In this document: positions 41,938 to 49,059 of the stretch, piece by piece
Numbering within the stretch: the first letter of the stretch is position 1
How the letters are laid out: each line of letters opens with the position of its first letter
Origin: Sphingomonadaceae bacterium
GTDB taxonomy: Bacteria; Pseudomonadota; Alphaproteobacteria; Sphingomonadales; Sphingomonadaceae
Reading direction: 5' to 3'
Assembly: GCA_025359445.1 (NCBI GenBank)
Contig: JANYGB010000062.1
Span: forward strand, 1 to 49,059
DNA: 49,059 nucleotides
Position numbers and translations under genes: made by a program
Notes under the pieces: generated by a model
The model's database searches: none
Told to the model about the DNA's origin: nothing
The model's input: only the letters and a program-made list of their open reading frames with translations

Positions 41938-42540
41938 ATGACAACTAATGTTTTTCTGATTTGGTCCGCAACCTCCTCGGAGCCCCTGACGGTGTATGCG
42001 GGGAATGCCGAAGACGCTGATCTCGTTTACCGGGAGTGGCGCACAATCCACAACCCGGCGTGGAGCATGGACCCAGCGCGGTTGATGGAGGTCAGTAAGG
42101 TATGGCTTGCTGAACGTCCCCAGCTTGCAGAAGCCGTCCTGGAAGCCAAAAAGGTTCCATTGGACTGGGTGTTCTATTTCCTTGGTCACGAAGTCGGTTG
42201 GACATCCAGGACGTCCTATATGGACCCGGTTGGTGTGATCGCTCCGAACGTGCCCCTAGTGCACTACTACCTTGCCGAAACCGACGGTGATGGCGACCAA
42301 ACCCACATCTTCGCGAACAGTATGGTCGACGCGATCCAGATGTATCGCGACCACTATGAGACTGCCTACACCAAGTGCGACCACGCATACACGATCACTG
42401 AAAGGTCGCGGTGGTTGCTCATGGGCGACAAGACTTCACTCCGCGAAGAGATGGATCGTGAGACGGTTGGGATCGCTGGTTGGGACATGAGGGAAGGGTG
42501 GCACATCTACCCCTTCGATCATAAGATGGCGGGGGAGTGA
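41938..42540 (+). CDS. Hypothetical protein
   Basis: The 200-residue soluble product begins MTTNVFLIWSATSSEP. I recognise no domain. It has many tryptophans and acidic residues (PLDWVFYFLGHEVGW, HYYLAETDGDGDQTHIF) and no signal peptide or membrane segment. The gene stands alone on the plus strand in the accessory region. The ATG at 41938 was chosen; a GTG four codons earlier is possible. The length of the open frame and its even codon use support a real gene. Confidence 0.6.
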   Translation: MTTNVFLIWSATSSEPLTVYAGNAEDADLVYREWRTIHNPAWSMDPARLMEVSKVWLAERPQLAEAVLEAKKVPLDWVFYFLGHEVGWTSRTSYMDPVGVIAPNVPLVHYYLAETDGDGDQTHIFANSMVDAIQMYRDHYETAYTKCDHAYTITERSRWLLMGDKTSLREEMDRETVGIAGWDMREGWHIYPFDHKMAGE

Positions 42541-43006
42541 TTGTTCTGGGTCGACCGTCTGAGTCGACCCACTCTCCCTAGATAGAGATGTCCTAGCTTT
42601 GAAATTTAATCGCCACTCGGATGACGCCGATTCGCCGAGCTCCCGGATCACTCCTAACCCTTGCAGACTGCTTTGTGCGCCAGCAACACCTGTAAGATGC
42701 GCTCGAAAAGCAATTACACTTGTAGATGCCTGTCGAGATTCTTGAACACTAAGAATGGCGGATCGCAGCCATTAAGCGCCAATTTGTGGGGATCTGCATG
42801 TCTTTGCTTATTGCACATTGGCGGTTCAACAGGTTCGAGACGGCAGAGGCACAATTTGTTGGCAGGTGACTAACAATCATCATTGCGGCGGCTTGCCTGT
42901 TGCAATCGGTTGCTATTGACGTGTGTCTAATTCACTGGAAAACCACGCACTTAATGCGCCGGCGTGCTAGACATGGCCCCGACGTGGGGCATGCAAGGGG
43001 CAACGA
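42541..43006. other. Gene-free region upstream of the helicase operon
   Basis: About 460 bases without a credible gene, with lower GC than the core. It must contain the promoter of the helicase operon, but I see no clear -35/-10 pair, operator or repeat. A short frame at 42661-42873 lacks a ribosome binding site and protein-like composition. Confidence 0.5.
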
Positions 43007-45847
43007 ATGGCTAATTATCAGCCGCTGCAGGGGTCGTATCATGCTGCCAAGCTAACGGTCGCGGGTTCGAACGAAGATGCCTTTACGCGCTCACTCACTT
43101 CGGCGCGTGTCGAGATGAATCCGCATCAGGTAGATGCCGCGCTCTTCGCTCTCAGATCGCCGTTGTCGAAGGGGGTCTTGCTGGCAGATGAAGTCGGCCT
43201 TGGAAAGACCATCGAGGCCGGACTGGTTATGTCACAGCGCTGGGCTGAGCAGCGCCGCCGGATATTGCTGATTGTGCCCGCCTCGCTGCGCAAGCAATGG
43301 CAGCAGGAACTCTTCGATAAGTTCTCCATCAAGAGCCGCATCCTGGAAGCCAAGACCTATAATGATATGAAGAAAGGCGGGATGAATCGTCCCTTCGAAG
43401 CGACAGGTTCAGTGATCATCTCTTCCTATGAGTTCGCAGCACGAAAGGCGGACGAAATACGGATCGCCGGGTGGGATCTGATCGTATTCGACGAAGCGCA
43501 CCGCCTCAGAAATGTCTATCGCAAGAACGGTGCGAAGGGAGCAAAGGCGCTCAAAGAAGCAACCGGCGCGCATTTCAAGATCTTGCTCACGGCAACGCCC
43601 CTGCAAAACACGCTGATGGAGCTTTTCGGCATCGTTTCGATGATCGATGATACCCACTTTGGCGGCGAGCATGCCTTCAGGGCCCAGTATGCTGGTGGCA
43701 ACGCTACGATCGCGTCGCAACAGATCCTACGAGAACGCCTCAGCTCCATATGCCACCGCACACTGCGCCGGCAGGTCCAAGAGGCGGGTCACATCAACTT
43801 CCGGCAGCGTCATGCGGTGACGTTCAAGTTCGAGCCCTATGACCAGGAAACCACCCTTTACGAGATGCTCTCGGAATACCTGCAGGACGGCGACACGATT
43901 GCTTACGGCGGACGACAGAACGCTCTCGTCGTATTGCAGGCGCGCAAAAGCCTTGGATCGTCGACATTCGCGGTCGCGCGCTACCTCGACACCCTCCTTG
44001 AACGGTTGCGAACGAAACAGCGCGCGGCTGCGGACATGTTGGATGACCTTGAAGAAAGCCTGGCCGACGAAATGGAGGCCATGGACGAGGAAGAGGACTT
44101 CAGCGAACCGATCGATCCAGCAAAGCTTACCGCGGAGATAGCCTTGGTCGAGGCCATGCGCGACCTGGCCCAATCGATCGGCATCAACGCCAAGGGTGAG
44201 AAGCTTATTGCAAACCTGCCGACCGTCCTCGCGGAGATCGAGTCCAAGGGCGGCAAGCGCAAGGCCGTGATTTTCACCGAGAGTGTTAGGACCCAGAAGT
44301 ATCTCCACCAGCTGCTGACCGAAAACGGTTACGCTGACCGCATTGTGCTGATGAATGGCTCGAACAACGACGATGCATCGAAGCAGACTTATGCCGAATG
44401 GAGGGAACATCACGCCGGCACTGACCGGATTTCGGGGTCTCGCACGGCCGACATGAAGGCCGCGATCGTTGAAGCATTCAAGAGCGACGAGAAGACCATC
44501 CTGATCGCGACGGAGAGCGGCGCCGAGGGCATCAACCTCCAGTTCTGCTCGCTATTGATCAATTATGACCTGCCCTGGAACCCCCAGCGGGTTGAGCAGA
44601 GAATTGGTCGCTGTCACCGTTATGGCCAGCTGGTCGACGTCACAGTGGTCAACATGCTCAATCTCAAGAACCGGGCAGAAGCGCGCATCCACGAACTGCT
44701 CGAGCAGAAGCTGCATCTGTTCGACGGCGTGTTTGGGTCGAGCGACGAAGTTCTCGGTATCCTGGCCGATGGGATCGACTTTGAGCGCGAGGTGCTGCGG
44801 ATTGTCCAGACATGCCGGTCGGCTGAAGCCGCGGACCGCGAGTTCGACGAATTAAACGAGCGCATCCAAGGCAGTATCGATGCCGACATGCAGGACGCTC
44901 GGGCCAAGGTGCTTGAGAATCTGGATTCCGAAGTCGTCGCCAAGCTGCACCGGCGTGAGAAGGCGCTGGCGGACATCGTGCCAGAATTTGAGCAGCGGCT
45001 GTTGATCATGGCCAAGGCCGAGCTACCGGAAGCGCAGTTTCCTTCCCCTGACAGCACCCGGTTCCATTATGACCAGCGCGAATGGTCGACCCGGTGGTCG
45101 GAGGCGGACTCGAACGATTGGCAGTTCTTCCGGGTCAATGATGGCCTTGGCGAGCAACTCATTGAGCGAGCTCGAAAGCGCGACACCTTGGCCATAACCG
45201 AGGCTCTCGAATTTCATCCAGCTGAGTATCCTTATCCCGGCCGGCTGAGCGGAGTGCCGGAGCTGAGCGGTCAGTCCGGTTGGTTACGGGCGTTCCGGGC
45301 AGTCATGCCGACTCCGGGTGCAACACGCGAAGACATCATCGTCGTGGCTGAAACTGACGGAGGTCAGCCGCTCCCAAGAAGCATCGGTGATCGCCTGATG
45401 TTGGCTCCTGCGACATCGCAAGGCCCCCTTGATCAGTCGGTTCCGAAGGAACGGCTGGACAGGCTCCAGGCCGGTGAGTTCGACACGTTCTCGACCGAGG
45501 TCAAACAGGAGAATTATGAGTGGCTGCTCCAGGAAGAAGACCGCCTCAGCCGCTACGCCCGCGACATGGAGATCGAGATCGAGGCGCAGATCAATGATCT
45601 AGATGCCGAGCTGAAGGACCTGCAGAAGCAGAAGCTGTCCCCGCACCTCGGGATGGAGGAGAAGCTGGCCGTCATGCGCGACATCCGCAAGAAGGAAGCC
45701 GCGCGGGACGAACTAAAGCTGAGCCAGTTCGAAACCAAGAAGGCGGTCAACAAGGACGTCAGCGACCGTCTCGACGAGTTTGCAAGCTTGCTGGATAGCG
45801 AACCGCAGGCAGAGGAGATGTTTACCCTGCGCTGGTCGGTCGCCTGA
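43007..45847 (+). CDS. SNF2-type helicase of a putative defence operon
   Basis: This 946-residue Swi2/Snf2 ATPase shows, in order, motif I DEVGLGKT (61-68), VPASLRKQWQQEL, DEAH in IVFDEAHRLRN (162-165), motif III LLTATPLQN (193-201), and in the second RecA domain VIFTESVRTQKYL, ESGAEGINLQ and the NPQRVEQRIGRCHRYGQ motif. An acidic insertion (DEMEAMDEEEDF) and a long charged coiled coil (about 850-930) follow. Stand-alone helicases of this kind occur in DISARM, type III-like and other defence loci, where they move on DNA. It is the first gene of a three-gene operon; the next start is 3 bases past its stop. Confidence 0.9.
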   Translation: MANYQPLQGSYHAAKLTVAGSNEDAFTRSLTSARVEMNPHQVDAALFALRSPLSKGVLLADEVGLGKTIEAGLVMSQRWAEQRRRILLIVPASLRKQWQQELFDKFSIKSRILEAKTYNDMKKGGMNRPFEATGSVIISSYEFAARKADEIRIAGWDLIVFDEAHRLRNVYRKNGAKGAKALKEATGAHFKILLTATPLQNTLMELFGIVSMIDDTHFGGEHAFRAQYAGGNATIASQQILRERLSSICHRTLRRQVQEAGHINFRQRHAVTFKFEPYDQETTLYEMLSEYLQDGDTIAYGGRQNALVVLQARKSLGSSTFAVARYLDTLLERLRTKQRAAADMLDDLEESLADEMEAMDEEEDFSEPIDPAKLTAEIALVEAMRDLAQSIGINAKGEKLIANLPTVLAEIESKGGKRKAVIFTESVRTQKYLHQLLTENGYADRIVLMNGSNNDDASKQTYAEWREHHAGTDRISGSRTADMKAAIVEAFKSDEKTILIATESGAEGINLQFCSLLINYDLPWNPQRVEQRIGRCHRYGQLVDVTVVNMLNLKNRAEARIHELLEQKLHLFDGVFGSSDEVLGILADGIDFEREVLRIVQTCRSAEAADREFDELNERIQGSIDADMQDARAKVLENLDSEVVAKLHRREKALADIVPEFEQRLLIMAKAELPEAQFPSPDSTRFHYDQREWSTRWSEADSNDWQFFRVNDGLGEQLIERARKRDTLAITEALEFHPAEYPYPGRLSGVPELSGQSGWLRAFRAVMPTPGATREDIIVVAETDGGQPLPRSIGDRLMLAPATSQGPLDQSVPKERLDRLQAGEFDTFSTEVKQENYEWLLQEEDRLSRYARDMEIEIEAQINDLDAELKDLQKQKLSPHLGMEEKLAVMRDIRKKEAARDELKLSQFETKKAVNKDVSDRLDEFASLLDSEPQAEEMFTLRWSVA

Positions 45848-45850
45848 CCG

Positions 45851-47446
45851 GTGTTCGAAGGGATTGGCCTTGCTCCGGTCTGCCTGAAACTCGACCTCGA
45901 TAGCTACGATGGCCCATGGACGCACGTCGAGCGGTTCCAGCGTTCCTCGGGCTGGCTGACAGCAGTGCGCGCTACGATCCAGAGCGAGCATGACATCTTG
46001 AGCACCCGACTGATTGCGGCCTGCGATGAGCGTAACAACCCGATCGAGTCGTGGCGGGCGGTGCACTTGACCAATTGCAGTTGGGGCGACCTTGCGGAGT
46101 GCGACGAGCACCCTCCCGAAGTGCTGGATGATCTGCTGTGCGAAGAAGAGGGAGCTTTTTATGCGCGCTGGCAGCGCGAGATAAATGCCGATCTTTCGGT
46201 CATGTGGGAAGGCGAACAACGTCGCATAGAAATGCTTGAAGCCAAGTCGTTAATCAGAAGTCGGCTGTTGCAAGACCAAATAGCGGACCTGCGGCGACGG
46301 CGGCGCATGCCAGGCGTCACCACAGACGATCAGCTCGCAATTAACGCGACTATAGCCGACATTGAGGCTGAGCATGACGCGACGATCGCACGACTGGTCG
46401 AACAGCGCGCCAAGCTTCGGCGCGAAGCCGATATTGCAGAAGAGGCTATGTGGCTGCGCAGCGACGTGTTGATCGAATTTGATGGCATCTACACGGTCCG
46501 CTGGACCTCAGGTCAAATACGCCCCGAACGTGCGCCCGCAAGGATTTGGCGATGCGGGGAGTTCTACCAATCGCCCAACACTTCCGGCTGGGCCGTCCTT
46601 GAGAACCCATCGATTGTGATTGCCAAGGTTCAAGCCGCGCCGATGGTCAATACTGCCAAAGCGGAGCAACAGAGGCCCCCCGAGCAACCGGTGGCCTTTG
46701 ATGCGGGAGATCTACCAAAGGCGTCTCCTGTCCTCCGTAATCTGGAGGGTGGTCAAGCGATCAGATGTCCTCGGACGATAGTATCCAATGCAGTTCACGA
46801 GGCGAACGCGCGCGCGAATGTGCTAAAGCGGAGGGGCAAGCTCAAGGCGCGCGCGGAGCGCTTACGCGGTGCCCTAGAGCTGCCGGGATCGCATCCCAAA
46901 TGGCGGCATACCACCCAAGGCAACCTTGACCGGCTTGCACGAACCATCGCCGATATCGACGAACGGATCGCCCGAACTTACCCCCCAGTTGAACAGTCGG
47001 CCAGAGAGATCGAAGCGGACCGCTCGAATGAGAAGTGTGCACTGCCACCGAAAAGCGAGAACGATTTAGAACGCGCCATGCTAATCGCCTCGCTTGAGGA
47101 ACTGACCGAAAAGTGCGCGAAGTTCCTGCCCGGTTCGCCTAAGACGCAGCGCAATCTGGAAGAGCGTGTCGAAGTCGGGCGGCAGATTGCTGCGCTGGAC
47201 CAACGCCAGACCTTCGCGAGCGGCAGCTTGGGCGATGACCAGCGCAACTGGACGCAGATTGAGATCGATGCACTGCGGCGCTTGTGGTCGGAGGGAAGGA
47301 CGGCAGGAGAGATCGCGCACTCCATCGGCCGGGTCAGCCGCACTGCGGTGATCGGCAAAGCCGAGCGGCTTGGGCTGCCCTTCCGTGAACAAGGTGCGGC
47401 CCGGCCGAGACATGAGGACGAAGACCAACTAACAGGACCGGCATGA
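45851..47446 (+). CDS. Coiled-coil protein with C-terminal GcrA-like DNA-binding domain
   Basis: The 531-residue product starts at a GTG 3 bases past the helicase stop and overlaps the methyltransferase gene by 4 bases, so all three are co-translated. Residues about 130-220 and 320-400 are charged and helical (coiled-coil-like); between them lies a small beta-rich part (IYTVRWTSGQ). Residues 467-512 match the GcrA domain: WTQIEIDALRRLWSEG, AGEIAHSIG and VSRTAVIGKAERLGLP. GcrA is the alphaproteobacterial cell-cycle regulator that binds methylated GANTC DNA with sigma-70. Here the domain is fused to a long, unfamiliar protein. The N-terminal 450 residues match nothing I know. I infer a DNA-recognition or loading subunit of the operon's system. 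Confidence 0.75.
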   Translation: MFEGIGLAPVCLKLDLDSYDGPWTHVERFQRSSGWLTAVRATIQSEHDILSTRLIAACDERNNPIESWRAVHLTNCSWGDLAECDEHPPEVLDDLLCEEEGAFYARWQREINADLSVMWEGEQRRIEMLEAKSLIRSRLLQDQIADLRRRRRMPGVTTDDQLAINATIADIEAEHDATIARLVEQRAKLRREADIAEEAMWLRSDVLIEFDGIYTVRWTSGQIRPERAPARIWRCGEFYQSPNTSGWAVLENPSIVIAKVQAAPMVNTAKAEQQRPPEQPVAFDAGDLPKASPVLRNLEGGQAIRCPRTIVSNAVHEANARANVLKRRGKLKARAERLRGALELPGSHPKWRHTTQGNLDRLARTIADIDERIARTYPPVEQSAREIEADRSNEKCALPPKSENDLERAMLIASLEELTEKCAKFLPGSPKTQRNLEERVEVGRQIAALDQRQTFASGSLGDDQRNWTQIEIDALRRLWSEGRTAGEIAHSIGRVSRTAVIGKAERLGLPFREQGAARPRHEDEDQLTGPA

Positions 47447-49035
47447 CCAAGAAGACCAAACTCGAATTGACCTGGCCTGGCAAGGAAGAGCGCCCCCGGT
47501 TGGAGCCGCGCATTCTGATTGAGCACCCGGACAAGAGCTTCCACGCCTCAGCTCGGCGAGCGGGGGATCTGTTTGAGAACCTTCTGATTAAGGGAGACAA
47601 TCTACTGGCCCTCAAGGCGCTGCAGGCGGACTATGCTGGAATGGTAAAGTGCATCTATATCGATCCACCATTTAACACCGGTAACGCCTTTGAGCACTAC
47701 GACGACGGTCTGGAGCACTCCCTTTGGCTGAGTCTGCTACGGGAACGCCTTGTTCTACTTCGATCACTGTTATCCAGCGATGGATTTTTTTGTGCACATA
47801 TTGACGACAGCGAAGGTCATTATTTAAAAGTTTTACTCGATGAGGTGATGGGCCGAGATAACTACCTAACAACTTTCTACATTCAGGTGCGTTATCCGCA
47901 AAAAACTCTAAAGCAGGACATGGATTTCCACAAAGAAGTGGAAATGGTGCACATTTACCGCAAGCAGTGGGGGGCTACTCCTAATTTGCCAACAAAAGAA
48001 TGGTCTGATGAAAAATTTTGCTACTACGTTGAAGAACTTTCGGAGGGTAAAGAGATATCTCTAGGAGGAAAGAAAGTTGTCGTATTTTCTAGTGATCAAT
48101 TTGTTATAAAAAAAGGCGATCCATCCCCAAATGGATTGAAGGAGATTTGGGCGACGGGGACAATTCTCGATGGAAATTCATCAGGTCGATATTTTCGAGA
48201 CTTCCTAGATGGCCGAGTTGCCGAAGACGGCCTCGGCGTTCTGTATAAGGTCTCTGGCATCGGCGACGACAATCTCCCTCATCGGTATTTTACCGGACCG
48301 AAACGAGAAGGTGCTACGAAAGGTAAATATTTTCAAGGCGTTCCAGCGGGTAAAGGAAATGCATCTGCCAAGCCAGAAACAGTGCCAATCGAAAACTTCT
48401 ATGACCTTGCTGGTAGCTTCGGCAATTGCCGACACGAAGGAGGAGTAGAGTTTCGCAGCGGCAAAAAGCCTGAAAAATTACTTGAGATAATTCTGCGATA
48501 TTTTAGCGAAAAGGACGATCTCGTAGTCGACTCTTTCGCAGGGTCCGGCACCACCGGCGCAGTCGCCCACAAGATGGGTCGCCGCTGGATCATGGTCGAA
48601 ATCGGGGACCATGCTGATACCCATATCGTGCCGCGCCTGCGCAAGGTGATCGACGGCACCGATCAAGGCGGAATCTCCAAGGCAGTCGATTGGCAAGGCG
48701 GGGGTGGGTTCCGCTACTACACGCTGGCCCCGTCGCTGCTCGAGCAAGACCGCTGGGGCAACTGGGTGATTGCGAGGGAATACAACCCGGCGATGCTCGC
48801 CGAGGCGATGTGCAAGCATCTGGGCTTCACTTACGCGCCATCACAGGACGCCGCCGAGTATTGGCGCCACGGCCAATCGAGCGAGACCGATTTCATCTAC
48901 GTCACCACTCAGGGCCTGACTTATGAAGCGCTGCGTTTGCTGGCGGACGAAGTCGGACCGGACCGCTCGTTGATGATCTGCGCCCGCGCTTTCAGTGGCA
49001 ATTGTCCCCCGTCAGCACCAATGGCACAGATTTGA
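47443..49035 (+). CDS. Beta-class DNA methyltransferase (type III Mod-like), C-terminus disrupted
   Basis: The 530-residue product is a SAM-dependent DNA amino-methyltransferase of the beta class: motif IV DPPF (74-77, in YIDPPFNTGNAF) precedes motif I FAGSGTT (365-371), and the target-recognition region lies between them (about 140-340). This order is that of type III Mod proteins and related N6-adenine or N4-cytosine enzymes. The start overlaps the previous gene by 4 bases. The target-recognition part is much more AT-rich than the rest. The last 13 residues (CPPSAPMAQI and before) do not fit the family and coincide with a probable insertion-sequence end at 49003, so some 40 natural C-terminal residues seem lost. 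Catalytic motifs are intact. Confidence 0.85.
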   Translation: MTKKTKLELTWPGKEERPRLEPRILIEHPDKSFHASARRAGDLFENLLIKGDNLLALKALQADYAGMVKCIYIDPPFNTGNAFEHYDDGLEHSLWLSLLRERLVLLRSLLSSDGFFCAHIDDSEGHYLKVLLDEVMGRDNYLTTFYIQVRYPQKTLKQDMDFHKEVEMVHIYRKQWGATPNLPTKEWSDEKFCYYVEELSEGKEISLGGKKVVVFSSDQFVIKKGDPSPNGLKEIWATGTILDGNSSGRYFRDFLDGRVAEDGLGVLYKVSGIGDDNLPHRYFTGPKREGATKGKYFQGVPAGKGNASAKPETVPIENFYDLAGSFGNCRHEGGVEFRSGKKPEKLLEIILRYFSEKDDLVVDSFAGSGTTGAVAHKMGRRWIMVEIGDHADTHIVPRLRKVIDGTDQGGISKAVDWQGGGGFRYYTLAPSLLEQDRWGNWVIAREYNPAMLAEAMCKHLGFTYAPSQDAAEYWRHGQSSETDFIYVTTQGLTYEALRLLADEVGPDRSLMICARAFSGNCPPSAPMAQI

Positions 49036-49059
49036 GGTTGTGATTTAAGGAGGATTGGG
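49003..49059 (+). mobile_element. Probable left end of an insertion sequence
   Basis: From TGTCCCCCGTCAGCACC at 49003 the sequence no longer encodes a methyltransferase C-terminus. It contains stops in the coding frame and then a strong ribosome binding site, TAAGGAGGA, at the very edge, as if a transposase gene begins just outside. Ends starting with TGT are typical of IS21-like elements, among others. The other end is outside the window, so the family is not certain. Confidence 0.4.

Noticed and set aside
42661..42873. Possible 70-residue gene upstream of the helicase
   Set aside because: It starts at TTG without a ribosome binding site, has odd composition (many Cys, Asn and Ser) and lies in what must be the promoter region of the operon.

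Overview
The window looks like a chromosome segment of a GC-rich alphaproteobacterium, most likely of the order Sphingomonadales (Erythrobacter/Sphingomonas-like). Supporting signs are the cell-cycle regulator SciP, a GcrA-type DNA-binding domain, a DUF6456 protein, a GTA-type holin, and intergenic repeats of the type built on CCGTTCGTCCTGAGC that are familiar from sphingomonads. No rRNA genes or CRISPR array were seen.

Layout. (1) 1-2721 is the end of an integrated element. It holds a PAS sensor gene running off the left edge, decayed fragments (an mreB 5' end and a PAS domain), a P4-type tyrosine integrase, and a copy of a tRNA-Asn 3' end that marks the attachment site. (2) 2753-39998 is core chromosome: a TauE/SafE permease, secA, an acyltransferase, HU, lon, ybaB, dnaX, SRP RNA, a complex I accessory subunit, hrpB, an aldo/keto reductase, sciP, a polyprenyl diphosphate synthase, chorismate mutase, an RcnB-like protein, a PepSY/response regulator/histidine kinase group, a D-amino acid aminotransferase, an ABC-F ATPase, DUF6456, an XRE regulator coupled to a glycosyltransferase, secF-secD-yajC, tRNA-Pro(GGG), a holin, a lipoprotein, aroQ-accB-accC, an Lrp regulator, a degenerate histidine kinase, a WalW-like deacetylase and a CAU-anticodon tRNA. 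(3) 40021-49059 is a second accessory region that begins at tRNA-Pro(TGG). It holds a putative HUH nuclease, an internally deleted DNA methyltransferase pseudogene, small orphan genes, and a three-gene operon: SNF2-type helicase, coiled-coil protein with a C-terminal GcrA-like domain, and beta-class (type III Mod-like) DNA methyltransferase. What looks like an insertion sequence cuts the end of the methyltransferase at the right edge.

The housekeeping genes form recognisable units. SecA and SecDF-YajC serve protein export, DnaX and YbaB sit beside the SRP RNA, AroQ-AccB-AccC is one transcription unit, and PepSY, response regulator and kinase form a PhoPQ-like signalling operon. The most interesting part is the helicase / GcrA-domain / methyltransferase operon, which has the make-up of a DNA-modification-based defence system, with a DNA-binding domain normally seen in a methylation-sensing cell-cycle regulator. 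A second notable signal is a pair of palindromic intergenic elements (13846-13979 and 17203-17287) whose arms differ by compensatory changes.
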